33,301 bases of DNA from Sulfurovum sp. (GCA_026985755.1 JALSPX010000191.1:1-33301), one strand, 5' to 3'; counted from the first letter of the stretch, positions 8,283 through 16,609 are shown. Notes: generated by a model not told the origin, from the sequence alone. A program made the numbers and translations.

Positions 8283-9368
8283 GTGTCCCTTTCTATTAAA
8301 AATATTTTTGCTTACCAAACCCTCAAAGAACTCCTCTTTAAACTTGACCCAGAAACTGCACATACTTTAGCAGGTTTCGGACTTCGTTTTTCTGCTCTGT
8401 GCCCGCCTCTTCACACATGTTTGACTCGTCACTATTTTGTGACACATCCTAGTTTGAAACAAAGCATTTTTGGGAGAACATTTCAAAACCCTGTAGGCTT
8501 AGGTGCAGGTTTTGATAAAAATGGACAGTACATCAAAGCCATGCCAACACTGGGTATGGGCTTTACAGAGATAGGTACAGTCACACCAAAACCACAAGAT
8601 GGCAATCCAAAACCAAGACTCTTTAGACTTGTCGATGCACAGTCTATACAAAATGCGATGGGCTTTAACAACAAGGGTGCATACTACATGCTCCAACGTC
8701 TTAAGAAAGTTACTTTTTTTGACTACCCTATCGGTATCAACATAGGCAAAAACAAAGTAACACCTGAGAACGAAGCTTTGGAAGATTATGAAAAGCTCTT
8801 TAAAGCATTTAAAGAGTATGGTGACTATGTGGTCATTAACATCTCATCACCTAACACCCCAGGGCTAAGAGACTTACAAAATGAGAGTTTTATCAAAGCT
8901 ATCTTTGCCATGGGTAAAGTCATCACTAGCAAACCTATCTTACTAAAAATCGCACCTGATATGACACCTGAAGATGCCATACTGCTTTGCAACACAGCAG
9001 TTGAAGCAGGTGCGGATGGTATCATCGCCACCAATACAACAATTGATTACTCTCTTACAGACAGCCCATATAAAAAAGATTTTGGTGGGCTCAGCGGTGC
9101 AGTACTGACAGAAAAATCCTACCAACTTTTCCGTGCCATAGGAAAAGAACTCTATGGGAAAACCCTGCTCATCTCTGTAGGTGGCATAGACTCGGCAGAA
9201 GAAGCCTATAGACGCATCAAAGCAGGTGCCTCTTTGGTACAAGTCTACTCTATGCTGGTCTATAAAGGGCCTCTACTCATCAAAGAGATCAATGAAGGAC
9301 TTATCACGCTGTTAAAGAAAGATGGGTACACTCATATCAGCGAAGCTATTGGAGCGGATTGGAAATGA
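8283..9368 (+). CDS. pyrD: Dihydroorotate dehydrogenase (quinone), class 2
   Basis: Membrane-associated FMN enzyme that oxidises dihydroorotate to orotate with quinone as acceptor, the fourth step of pyrimidine synthesis. The N-terminal helical extension (LLFKLDPETAHTLAGFGLRF) is the membrane/quinone segment that marks class 2. FMN and substrate motifs follow: NPVGLGAGFDKNG, NAMGFNNKGA, INISSPNTPGLRDLQ (catalytic Ser), KIAPDM, ATNTT, and the phosphate-binding ISVGGIDSAEEA and GASLVQVYSMLVYKGP. I place the start at GTG 8283: GGAGAG (8273-8278) is four bases upstream, whereas the TTG at 8271 would overlap that site. Length 361 residues, normal. The stop overlaps the next ATG as ATGA, so the genes are coupled. 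Confidence 0.93.
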   Translation: MSLSIKNIFAYQTLKELLFKLDPETAHTLAGFGLRFSALCPPLHTCLTRHYFVTHPSLKQSIFGRTFQNPVGLGAGFDKNGQYIKAMPTLGMGFTEIGTVTPKPQDGNPKPRLFRLVDAQSIQNAMGFNNKGAYYMLQRLKKVTFFDYPIGINIGKNKVTPENEALEDYEKLFKAFKEYGDYVVINISSPNTPGLRDLQNESFIKAIFAMGKVITSKPILLKIAPDMTPEDAILLCNTAVEAGADGIIATNTTIDYSLTDSPYKKDFGGLSGAVLTEKSYQLFRAIGKELYGKTLLISVGGIDSAEEAYRRIKAGASLVQVYSMLVYKGPLLIKEINEGLITLLKKDGYTHISEAIGADWK

Positions 9369-10705
9369 TAAACCATAAACTCTTCACTCTTCACTCTTCA
9401 CTCTTCACTAAAATAGTGTTCACACTACTTATATTTACAGGAATATCTATGGCTAACTCATTACCAAAACATTTTACAAAAACTTTAGACAACGGACTAG
9501 AGATTGTTGTCATCCCTATGGACAATGATTCAGGCGTCATTACCACCGACATCTACTACAAAGTAGGCAGTCGCAATGAAGTGATGGGTAAAAGTGGTAT
9601 GGCACATATGCTTGAGCACCTCTCTTTTAAATCTACAGAGAAACTCAAAGAGGGTGAATTTGACACCATCGTCAAGAGCCGTGGAGGGGTAAACAATGCA
9701 GCCACAGGCTTTGACAAAACACATTACTACATCAAAACAGCAAGCAAGAACCTTGGTATGACACTGGACTTGTTTGCAGAACTTATGCATAACCTCAAAC
9801 TCACCGATGAGGAGTTTCAAAAAGAGCGTGATGTGGTAGCAGAAGAGCGTCGTTTACGTACAGACAACAACCCTATGGGCTACCTCTATTTTAGAGTCTT
9901 TAACACGCACTTTACCTACCATCCTTACCATTGGTTGCCTATTGGGTTTATGGAAGATATACAGTCATGGAAGATAGAAGATATTAGAGCATTTTACCAC
10001 CGTTACTATCAGCCCAACAATGCTACCTTAGTAGTGGCAGGAGATATCAAACCAGAAGAAGTCTATAAAGAAGCAGAGAAATATTTTGGAAAAATCAAGA
10101 ATGAACATGCCATTCCTAAGGTCACAGCAGTAGAGCCTAAAGTAGATGGTGCCAAACGTGCCATACTGCACAAAGAGTCTAACCGTGTTGATACCCTTGC
10201 GATTACCTATTCTATTCCTAACTATGAGCATGAAGACCAAGTAGCGCTTTCTGCTATTTCTCATATCTTAAGTTCTGGAAAAAGTTCGTGGTTTGAGAAA
10301 ACTATTGTCAATGATAAACAACTCGCCAACCAAGTCTATGGCTATAACATGGAACTCACAGACCCAGGTGTTTTCCTCATTATGGCAATGTGTGCACCAG
10401 ACAAGAAGATAGAAGATTTAGAAAAAGAGATACTCTTTCAACTCGAAAAACTTAAAAATGGTGAGGTCACACAAGCCGAACTCGACAAAGTAAAAATCAA
10501 CACAAAAGCAGAATTTGTCTACTCTTTAGAGAGTTCATCTTCTGTTGCTGGACTTTACGGAGACTACTATTCAAAAGGAAATATCCAACCTTTACTTGAA
10601 TATGAAGAGAAATTAGATAAAATTACACTCAAAGATATTCAAGAGACAGCAAAGAAGTATTTTGACCATAACTTCTCAACAACAGTCATCTTGAAAAAAA
10701 ATTAG
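9365..10705 (+). CDS. M16 family zinc peptidase, exported
   Basis: Insulinase-like metallopeptidase of 446 residues with one catalytic M16 half and one inactive half, as in PqqL/YmxG-type proteins. The inverted zinc motif HMLEH is at about residues 81-85, and the third ligand is in ERDVVAEERR some 75 residues later. A signal peptide (KIVFTLLIFTGISMA, then NSLPKHF) indicates a periplasmic or envelope location. ATG 9365 overlaps the pyrD stop. The codons between start and signal peptide are made by a four-copy 7-base tandem repeat, so copy-number change would shift the frame. ATG 9449, with AGGA six bases upstream, could restart translation but would remove the signal peptide. The peptidase belongs to the pyrD-dapA-fabL operon; the substrate is unknown. 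Confidence 0.88.
   Translation: MINHKLFTLHSSLFTKIVFTLLIFTGISMANSLPKHFTKTLDNGLEIVVIPMDNDSGVITTDIYYKVGSRNEVMGKSGMAHMLEHLSFKSTEKLKEGEFDTIVKSRGGVNNAATGFDKTHYYIKTASKNLGMTLDLFAELMHNLKLTDEEFQKERDVVAEERRLRTDNNPMGYLYFRVFNTHFTYHPYHWLPIGFMEDIQSWKIEDIRAFYHRYYQPNNATLVVAGDIKPEEVYKEAEKYFGKIKNEHAIPKVTAVEPKVDGAKRAILHKESNRVDTLAITYSIPNYEHEDQVALSAISHILSSGKSSWFEKTIVNDKQLANQVYGYNMELTDPGVFLIMAMCAPDKKIEDLEKEILFQLEKLKNGEVTQAELDKVKINTKAEFVYSLESSSSVAGLYGDYYSKGNIQPLLEYEEKLDKITLKDIQETAKKYFDHNFSTTVILKKN
9379..9409 (+). repeat. (ACTCTTC)4 heptanucleotide tandem repeat in the 5' end of the M16 gene
   Basis: Four perfect copies of ACTCTTC (9379-9406) plus three more bases of a fifth lie 14 bases after the ATG at 9365. Seven is not a multiple of three, so loss or gain of one unit frameshifts everything after codon 5. 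The repeat encodes the odd n-region LFTLHSSLFT ahead of the signal peptide. This is the layout of a contingency locus, but variation has not been shown. Confidence 0.85.
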
Positions 10706-10715
10706 GAAATTTCGT

Positions 10716-11612
10716 ATGAATAACTATATTACTGGTGCAAGTACTGCGCTGATTACACCATTTAAAAATGGCACCTTAGATGAAGTAACCTTTGCAACAC
10801 TCATCCAAAGACAAATAGACAATGGCATAGATGCTGTATGTCCAGTAGGCACCACAGGTGAGTCTGCAACACTCAGCCATGACGAGCACAAAAGATGTAT
10901 AGAAATAGCCGTAGAAGTCTGTAAAGGTACAAATACCAAAGTACTTGCAGGTGCAGGCTCTAATGCAACGCATGAAGCTATAGATATTGCTAAACATGCT
11001 CAGGCTGCTGGTGTAGATGCCCTCTTCTCAGTCAGCCCTTACTACAACAAACCAAGCCAAGAGGGACTTTACCAGCACTACAAAGCCATAGCCTCTGCGG
11101 TAAAAGTACCTTTTATGCTTTACAATGTACCAGGGCGTACAGGCGTAGACATCTTGCCAGACACAGTTAAAAGATTGTTTAATGATGTAGAAAACATTAT
11201 GGGGATTAAAGAAGCCACAGGGTCTATTGAAAGAACGGTTGAGTTACTTGCAAAAGTACCTGACTTGTATGTATTCTCTGGGGATGATGCGATTGACTTT
11301 CCTATCTTGGCGAGTGGAGGAAAAGGGATTACTTCAGTCACCTCTAACCTCTTGCCAGATATGAAAGCAGAGTTAGCACATGCAGCCCTTAAAGGTGATT
11401 TCAAACGTTCAAAAGAAATCAACGATGAACTCTTTGAAATAAACAAAGTCCTCTTCTGTGAATCGAATCCTATCCCTATCAAGGCAGCGATGTATATCGC
11501 TGGTCTTACCGATACACTAGAGTATAGACTGCCATTGGTTGCCCCAAGTAACGAAAATATGAAGAAGATAGAAGCTGTCATGAAAAAATATAAAATTGTA
11601 GGAGTAGCATAA
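10716..11612 (+). CDS. dapA: 4-hydroxy-tetrahydrodipicolinate synthase
   Basis: Condenses pyruvate with aspartate semialdehyde at the entry of the lysine/diaminopimelate pathway, feeding peptidoglycan and protein. The 298-residue TIM barrel shows the full active site: PVGTTGES with Thr46 and Thr47, YYNKPSQEG around residue 110, catalytic Tyr136 in FMLYNVPGRTG and the Schiff-base Lys165 in GIKEATG. It begins 10 bases after the M16 peptidase and its stop shares one base with the start of the next gene (TAATG). Start, length and motifs are all ordinary. Confidence 0.96.
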   Translation: MNNYITGASTALITPFKNGTLDEVTFATLIQRQIDNGIDAVCPVGTTGESATLSHDEHKRCIEIAVEVCKGTNTKVLAGAGSNATHEAIDIAKHAQAAGVDALFSVSPYYNKPSQEGLYQHYKAIASAVKVPFMLYNVPGRTGVDILPDTVKRLFNDVENIMGIKEATGSIERTVELLAKVPDLYVFSGDDAIDFPILASGGKGITSVTSNLLPDMKAELAHAALKGDFKRSKEINDELFEINKVLFCESNPIPIKAAMYIAGLTDTLEYRLPLVAPSNENMKKIEAVMKKYKIVGVA

Positions 11613-12391
11613 TGAGCGAAATGAAGGGCAAAACACTTGTCATCACAGGAGCAACCAAAGGTATTGGTAAAGCTGTAGCAGAGAAATTTGCACAAAATGG
11701 TGTAAATATCGCATTTACTTACAACTCTAACAAAGAAGTAGCAGACGAAATCGCTACAGGCCTAGAGAATAAATATGGTGTCAAAGCCAAAGCCTACCCT
11801 TTAAACATCTTGGAACTTGATGAGTTTAAACCATTGTTTGAGGCTATAGATGAAGATTTTGACAGAGTTGACTTCTTTGTATCAAATGCGATGATATATG
11901 GTCGTCCTGTGGTAGGTGGCTATGGTAAATTTATGAAACTTCGCCCTAAAAAAGGCTTGACAAACATCTATACGGCAACCGTAGGTGCATTTGTACGCGG
12001 TTCTCAAGAAGCAGCAGTACGTATGGAAAAAGTAGGAGGGGGTGCCATCGTGACACTTTCATCTACCGGTAACCTTATCTACATCGAAAACTATGCAGGG
12101 CATGGTACCAACAAAGCTGCCGTTGAAGCTATGAGCCGTTATGCAGCTGTCGAGCTGGGAGATATGGGCATTAGAGTCAACGCGGTCTCTGGAGGACCTA
12201 TCGATACAGATGCACTCAAAGCCTTTACCAACTACGAAGAAGTAAAAGCAGAAACCATCAAACGTTCAGCCGTAAACAGAATGGGTAGCCCAGAAGACTT
12301 AGCAGGGTCAGTCTACTTCCTCTGTACACCTGAAGCATCATGGATTACAGGTCAAACACTTGTGGTTGATGGCGGAACAACTTTTAGATAA
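11612..12391 (+). CDS. fabL: Enoyl-ACP reductase, FabL-like short-chain dehydrogenase
   Basis: NAD(P)H-dependent reductase expected to reduce trans-2-enoyl-ACP in the last step of fatty-acid elongation. Residues 12-19 (TGATKGIG) are a classical SDR cofactor loop, unlike FabI. The active site is Tyr161 and Lys168, six residues apart in ENYAGHGTNKAAVEAMSRY, which is the enoyl-reductase spacing rather than the usual YxxxK. The C-terminal part (VNAVSGGPIDTDALKAF, later ITGQTLVVDGGTTFR) closely follows Bacillus subtilis FabL as I remember it. 259 residues. It shares one base with the dapA stop. The equivalent gene is often labelled fabI or just SDR; a different carbonyl substrate cannot be excluded without assay. 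Confidence 0.78.
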   Translation: MSEMKGKTLVITGATKGIGKAVAEKFAQNGVNIAFTYNSNKEVADEIATGLENKYGVKAKAYPLNILELDEFKPLFEAIDEDFDRVDFFVSNAMIYGRPVVGGYGKFMKLRPKKGLTNIYTATVGAFVRGSQEAAVRMEKVGGGAIVTLSSTGNLIYIENYAGHGTNKAAVEAMSRYAAVELGDMGIRVNAVSGGPIDTDALKAFTNYEEVKAETIKRSAVNRMGSPEDLAGSVYFLCTPEASWITGQTLVVDGGTTFR

Positions 12392-12444
12392 AAGTTTATA
12401 AAGTTTTAAATTTAGGAATGTAAAGAAATATTATTTGAGTATAT

Positions 12445-12472
12445 CTCTCATATAGGGAATCCAATATGAGAG
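12445..12472. terminator. Hairpin between convergent genes
   Basis: CTCTCATAT (12445-12453) pairs perfectly with ATATGAGAG (12464-12472) across a 10-base loop, between the stop of fabL and the stop of the minus-strand barrel gene. It could end transcription both ways. Neither side has a strong T run, so a structural or decay-blocking role is also possible. Confidence 0.45.
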
Positions 12473-12488
12473 AGGGTTCCTTATACTT

Positions 12489-13094
12489 TTAAAAAGTATA
12501 TGTAGCACCTACAGTTGTTGCATTAAAGAAAGCATCTTGTGCCTGAATAGTATCGAAATTATCTCCATCATAAAAGTTCATATAGTCAAAGAAAAGTCCA
12601 ACACCATTAGCAAGTTCATATTTGGCACCAAGTCCCCACTGCAATCCGCTCTCTTCCAAATTACCAACTTCTGATTTACCATAACCTGCTAACCCATATG
12701 TGGAAAAGCCTGTTGTCAGATTAAACATAGGTTTAATATAAATACCCATATTTCGCAAATCTCTATCTGATGATACAGTGACCTTACCTTGATCCTCATC
12801 AATGTCAGTAAGTGTACTCGTATATCTAGCTTCTATACCTATATATTTGTTAAAGTAGTATCCCCCTAATAGGGTAAGAGAATGTCCAGTTAACTCTACC
12901 GCTTCATTCATACGTAAATAACTCAAAGCTCCCCCCACATAAAAACCATCATAGCGCACATCACTATTCACTACGATAATCTCTTTTTCTGGTATTGTAA
13001 CTGTCGGTTCTTCAGGTGTAAGTACATTGCCCCCTGCCATAAGCATATTTGTAGCAAGCGCTAAACATGCTACTGAACTTGTTATAATTTTCAT
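12489..13094 (-). CDS. Outer-membrane beta-barrel protein (OmpA-like/Opacity type)
   Basis: 201 residues with a signal peptide (MKIITSSVACLALATNMLMA, then GGNVL), a short Pro/Glu-rich linker (LTPEEPTVTIPEKE) and an eight-strand-type barrel starting at YDGFYVGGALSYL. The inner strands YFNKYIGIEARY, YIKPMFNLTTGFSTYGLAGYGKS and LQWGLGAKYEL, and the C-terminal aromatic VGATYTF, are typical of the OMP_b-brl fold. No C-terminal peptidoglycan-binding OmpA domain is present. It is convergent with fabL and divergent from the small lipoprotein. The sequence does not reveal its role; adhesion, envelope stability or immune-evasion-type functions are all known for this fold. Confidence 0.8.
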   Translation of the reverse strand: MKIITSSVACLALATNMLMAGGNVLTPEEPTVTIPEKEIIVVNSDVRYDGFYVGGALSYLRMNEAVELTGHSLTLLGGYYFNKYIGIEARYTSTLTDIDEDQGKVTVSSDRDLRNMGIYIKPMFNLTTGFSTYGLAGYGKSEVGNLEESGLQWGLGAKYELANGVGLFFDYMNFYDGDNFDTIQAQDAFFNATTVGATYTF

Positions 13095-13193
13095 AGTTAA
13101 TAATCCCCTTGTTTTCTGCTAAAATTTTGTTTATTGTATTCTTTATTTGCTTAAAATTAGCTCTACTCATGTAATTTTTAATCAACTCTACGA

Positions 13194-13199
13194 TAGAAT
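13194..13199 (+). promoter_or_regulatory. Possible -10 for the small lipoprotein gene
   Basis: TACGATAGAATACAC contains TAGAAT 34 bases before the ATG at 13234, inside the 139-base divergent gap. One mismatch to TATAAT; no -35. Confidence 0.35.
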
Positions 13200-13233
13200 A
13201 CACAAAATTATAAATAAATGAAGTGGGTTTTAG

Positions 13234-13476
13234 ATGATTAAAAAAAGTATTTACATTGCTACTATAGCATTAATCTTTTCTGGATGTGCAGCTGAGCGTG
13301 GATCTATACAATTAACTGTGCCTCATAAAAATAAGCTAGAGAAGAATACAAGCATTGCGAAAGATGATACTATACCAACGCTTGTTGTGCATGCAAAACA
13401 AAATAAGATTGATACGACAGAGAATAGAATTTCTGGTGGTCTCATTTTACTAATAGGTGCACTTATCTTTTTGTAA
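13234..13476 (+). CDS. Small lipoprotein with C-terminal membrane segment, unknown
   Basis: An 80-residue protein with a short signal and lipobox (IATIALIFSGC, lipidated Cys18), a polar middle (residues 19-65) and a very hydrophobic C-terminal run, GGLILLIGALIFL, ending exactly at the stop. It would therefore be lipid-anchored and also span or enter a membrane at its other end. The residues after the lipobox (CAAERGS) match those of the next lipoprotein (CAERGY), suggesting related or co-functioning genes. It is followed by 74 bases with a separate -10 candidate. The ribosome binding site is poor (GTGGG). No family is recognised. Confidence 0.6.
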   Translation: MIKKSIYIATIALIFSGCAAERGSIQLTVPHKNKLEKNTSIAKDDTIPTLVVHAKQNKIDTTENRISGGLILLIGALIFL

Positions 13477-13520
13477 AATGTATTATTTACCCCATTTTTT
13501 AATGATTATTGCGTTAAAGT

Positions 13521-13528
13521 TATACAAT
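13521..13528 (+). promoter_or_regulatory. Probable -10 for the coiled-coil lipoprotein and pgsA
   Basis: GTTATACAATTAA holds TATACAAT 22 bases before the ATG at 13551, leaving room for the GGGGGA ribosome binding site at 13541-13546. Confidence 0.45.
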
Positions 13529-13550
13529 TAATTTACTCTTGGGGGAAATA

Positions 13551-14735
13551 ATGTCAAAAAAAACTCTACTACTCTCTGCTTTGGTGCTCTTTAGTGGCTG
13601 TGCTGAAAGAGGCTATGTTCTAACTACAAATACTAAAATACAAACAATTACTGCAGAAAGCGTCACTTCACTCGATAAAACATCTAAACAAGATGAAACA
13701 GAGCTATTTGAGAAAATGACTACCGCCGTAAAAAAAGCACAAAAAGAAGAAGATAATACACCACCTGCCCTTACACACAAAAAACAAAAACAGACAATCA
13801 AAAAACAGAAAAAGAAAAAATTAAAAAAGAAAATCACAGAAAAAAAGAGAGTAATACCTGCATTTGTATCAGAAGCAGAAACAAAGGAAGAGATAGAAAC
13901 ACCAAAAGTGAGTGAAATATCTAAAACAGTTACATATTCAGATGATGAAAATAAACTAAGAGAAGAAGCACGTAAATCTAGAGAAAGAAGAGAAGCAAGA
14001 CTACGTGAAATCAAAAAATTAAGAAAAGGTACTTTAGCAAAGCCAACCTACACCAAAGATAAACCATCTGCACAAATAGAAAAAAGCGATACCCAAGTTC
14101 CTAAAATATCAAATATAGATACTGAAAAAAACGCTAAAATGGAAAGAGAGAGAGCCAAAGAGAAAGAAGCTGCGCTTTTAGCCCAAAAAGCTAGAGAAAA
14201 AGAAAAGTTGGCAAAAGAGAAAGAAGCGGCACTTTTAGCACAAAGAAAGCAAGCGCAAGAAGCTAGAGAAAAAAAGAGACAAGAGCAAAAAGTAAAAAAC
14301 AGTACGCCTCTACCTCAGCATAATAAGACCGATTTCACGAAACCTCTTGTATTTAAACAAATAGATAAAATTTATCATAAATTTGGTACATCTGAAGTAC
14401 ATGGACATGTTATTTATTTGACACCTACAGGACAAGAAACAAGACTTTCCCAAACTAAAGCATATCTATTGCCTGTAAGTGCCAAATTAAACCATTGGTT
14501 TAATAAGTATTACCTCAAAAATAAAAACGATGGCAAAAGTACTATCGTAAGCTATTTAAATCAAACATCCCTAAATCTTGAAAGAAATTTTGAATTCTTT
14601 GGTGTCCCAAAAGGTAGTTACTATGTGATTATTGAATCTACTGACCCTCAATCACATAAAAGAGTTTATATCGCTAAAAAAATACACGTAGGCAAATATA
14701 AAAAAATAATGGGTGTATTTAGTAAAAAACTTTAG
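13551..14735 (+). CDS. Coiled-coil lipoprotein with C-terminal carboxypeptidase-regulatory-like domain
   Basis: 394 residues. The signal and lipobox are SALVLFSGC (lipidated Cys17). Residues 60-270 are extremely Lys/Glu/Arg/Ala-rich and should form a long helix or coiled coil; within it AKEKEAALLAQ occurs twice, at 202-212 and 221-231, a 57-base period. The last 120 residues are different: EVHGHVIYLTP followed by FEFFGVPKGSYYVIIES resembles a carboxypeptidase-regulatory-like beta sandwich. The design suggests a periplasm-spanning or surface stalk carrying a small beta domain, comparable in layout to TolA but not homologous by eye. ATG 13551 is chosen because GGGGGA sits five to ten bases upstream; TTG 13539 has no such site. 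It ends eight bases before pgsA, so the two are one transcript. Function unknown. Confidence 0.7.
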   Translation: MSKKTLLLSALVLFSGCAERGYVLTTNTKIQTITAESVTSLDKTSKQDETELFEKMTTAVKKAQKEEDNTPPALTHKKQKQTIKKQKKKKLKKKITEKKRVIPAFVSEAETKEEIETPKVSEISKTVTYSDDENKLREEARKSRERREARLREIKKLRKGTLAKPTYTKDKPSAQIEKSDTQVPKISNIDTEKNAKMERERAKEKEAALLAQKAREKEKLAKEKEAALLAQRKQAQEAREKKRQEQKVKNSTPLPQHNKTDFTKPLVFKQIDKIYHKFGTSEVHGHVIYLTPTGQETRLSQTKAYLLPVSAKLNHWFNKYYLKNKNDGKSTIVSYLNQTSLNLERNFEFFGVPKGSYYVIIESTDPQSHKRVYIAKKIHVGKYKKIMGVFSKKL

Positions 14736-14743
14736 GAACATAG

Positions 14744-15286
14744 ATGCTTAATATACCAAATTTACTTGCATTTACTCGCCTTTTACTCGCCCCAGTGATG
14801 TTTTTATTTTTGGTAAATCAAGATGCAACACTATTTCATAATATACATCAAACATGGCTCAATTATTTTGCAGCCTTTATTTTTGTTATTGCCAGTGCTA
14901 CTGATTTTTTTGATGGCTATATTGCACGAACATTTAATCAGGTGACAACACTTGGTAAAATTTTAGACCCGCTGGCAGATAAAATGCTAACGTTGGCAGC
15001 ATTCTTAGGACTTATGATGATAGGCACAGCTTCGCCTTGGGCAATATTTCTCATACTCACTAGAGAGCTTTTTATCACGGGATTACGTGTATCCGCCGTG
15101 GCTGAAGGCATAGATATCAGTGCAAGTTGGATAGGTAAAATTAAGACAGTGATTCAAATGATTGCTATTGGATTCTTACTTATGCAGTGGCCAGGAGGAG
15201 AATGGCTACTTTGGTTTGCTGTTTTTTTGACACTCTACTCTGGATATGAATATGTAAAAGAATTTTTACAAAAAGTACCTCTTTAA
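14744..15286 (+). CDS. pgsA: CDP-diacylglycerol-glycerol-3-phosphate 3-phosphatidyltransferase
   Basis: Inner-membrane enzyme that makes phosphatidylglycerol phosphate, the committed step to phosphatidylglycerol and cardiolipin. The CDP-alcohol phosphotransferase motif DG-x2-AR-x8-G-x3-D-x3-D is complete: Asp57-Gly58, Ala61-Arg62, Gly71, Asp75, Asp79. MLNIPNLLAFTRLLLAPVMF at the N-terminus is also characteristic. About five to six membrane helices in 180 residues, the usual size. The AGGA ribosome binding site overlaps the stop of the upstream lipoprotein gene. In Campylobacter, as I recall, rseP comes directly after pgsA; here about 14 kb of other genes intervenes. Confidence 0.93.
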   Translation: MLNIPNLLAFTRLLLAPVMFLFLVNQDATLFHNIHQTWLNYFAAFIFVIASATDFFDGYIARTFNQVTTLGKILDPLADKMLTLAAFLGLMMIGTASPWAIFLILTRELFITGLRVSAVAEGIDISASWIGKIKTVIQMIAIGFLLMQWPGGEWLLWFAVFLTLYSGYEYVKEFLQKVPL

Positions 15287-15375
15287 TAAATGCTGAAAAA
15301 ATAACCAATCGCTGCATTAACTTTTCTCAATTCTACGTTATTATTATCTTTAAACTTCAAACAAGGAAATAGGAC

Positions 15376-16566
15376 ATGAAACTAACAAAATTAAGCCTTA
15401 TCGCAATACTCTCTATAAGCAGTGCCATAGCAGGAGGAGATATTGCTCCAGCTGAAACAACAGTAGAAGCACCAGTGAGTGCAAATACAACTGCTTGCAA
15501 CAATGCAACCACAATTAACAGTAAAGCACAATTCTATTACTACTCACATGATGATGCAGGGGCTAGTGATATCTTTAAAAAACCAACATCTTCTGCAGCA
15601 GGTGCTGTGACATTTGATATTTCACACAAATTATTTGAAAATATAACAGCGAATTTTTCCGCTATAGGATATGTCAATTTTGGTGACAGTATTGGAAAAA
15701 TGGATTTTGAAGCACAACCAAATGGTGCATTTTTTAATGTAGCGAATCTTACTGCAACCTTTGCAGATACAACGATGGTAGTAGGTCGACAACTTTTAGA
15801 TACACCGCTTGTTGGTGGTTTTGATTGGCTTCTTGCCCCTGGATCATTTGAGGCAGCCACCCTCACAAACAACTCTATTGATAACCTCACACTCGTAGGT
15901 GGATACATTACAAAATGGAGACAAAACAACAGTGGAAATACATGGGTAAATCTCATAGATATTGACAATGGAGACAACTATACTTTAGGTGCTGCTTATA
16001 CTATTGGAGGACTCAATGTAAGTGCTTGGTATTATAATATTGATGCTGGTTCAGTTGTTTCTGCTGTTGAAGATAAATATAGTGCTATCTATGCAGATGC
16101 TGGATATGACTTTGGTATTGCCAATCTTTCAGGTCAAATTATCTCAACTGATTATCACACAGCTAAAGATGCCTTGGCATATGGTTTAAAAGTTAGTACA
16201 GAATTTTCTGGTGTTACATTCACAGCCGCTGTAAGTAATACAACGGACAACAAAGCTGGATATATTGGTAGAGATTCCATATACACAAGTTCATGGAACT
16301 ACTTTGCATCTAATGCAGGTGTAGAAAATGACGATACCCTATCTTGGAAAGTGGGTGTAGCTACTGAGTTTATAGGCCTGAATACTGAAGTATCTTATGC
16401 TGCTTATGGTGATGAAGGTTCTGAACTTGATGTTATTCTTGGTTATGATGTAACAGATTGTGTAAATCTTGCTGCTATCTACACTTCAACGGACTATGAT
16501 GTAAATGTAGATGAACAAAAAGATGCAGATAATGCACTGGAAATGATTGCCTCTTATAAATTTTAA
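15376..16566 (+). CDS. OprD-like outer-membrane porin, first paralogue
   Basis: A 396-residue beta-barrel porin. The signal peptide is MKLTKLSLIAILSISSAIAG, the mature protein has many alternating strands and it ends in MIASYKF, the C-terminal Phe for BAM recognition. Strand motifs such as VVGRQLLDTPL, SWNYFASNAGV and NVSAWYYNIDA recur in the porin at 19152 (IGRQEIDTPF, IPANAGV, LSAWYY), so the two are paralogues. This family is common in Campylobacterota and usually annotated as OprD/major porin. It has its own gap of 89 bases with TATTAT-like sequence and an AGGAAATAGG region before the ATG. It is followed by a hairpin and the Fur-controlled feoB promoter. Substrate unknown. Confidence 0.8.
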   Translation: MKLTKLSLIAILSISSAIAGGDIAPAETTVEAPVSANTTACNNATTINSKAQFYYYSHDDAGASDIFKKPTSSAAGAVTFDISHKLFENITANFSAIGYVNFGDSIGKMDFEAQPNGAFFNVANLTATFADTTMVVGRQLLDTPLVGGFDWLLAPGSFEAATLTNNSIDNLTLVGGYITKWRQNNSGNTWVNLIDIDNGDNYTLGAAYTIGGLNVSAWYYNIDAGSVVSAVEDKYSAIYADAGYDFGIANLSGQIISTDYHTAKDALAYGLKVSTEFSGVTFTAAVSNTTDNKAGYIGRDSIYTSSWNYFASNAGVENDDTLSWKVGVATEFIGLNTEVSYAAYGDEGSELDVILGYDVTDCVNLAAIYTSTDYDVNVDEQKDADNALEMIASYKF

Positions 16567-16578
16567 TAATATATTTTA

Positions 16579-16609
16579 AGTCCCACTCTCTTCGGAGAGT
16601 ATTTGGGCT
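16579..16609 (+). terminator. Hairpin with TTCG loop after the first porin
   Basis: ACTCTC (16585-16590), TTCG loop, GAGAGT (16595-16600), extended outward by AGTCCC against GGGCT with a small internal mismatch. It begins 12 bases after the porin stop. The T-rich stretch is delayed (16630s), so termination is likely but not certain. Confidence 0.6.

Noticed and set aside
9379..9409. CRISPR-like or regulatory repeat array
   Set aside because: The units are contiguous 7-mers without spacers and lie within codons, so it is a microsatellite.
11120..11695. A 191-codon minus-strand frame across dapA and fabL
   Set aside because: It spans two well-identified plus-strand genes and their junction and shows no motif; a shadow frame.
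13613..14014. A 133-codon Phe/Ser-rich minus-strand frame
   Set aside because: It mirrors the Lys/Glu-rich lipoprotein gene on the plus strand and has no start signals of its own.
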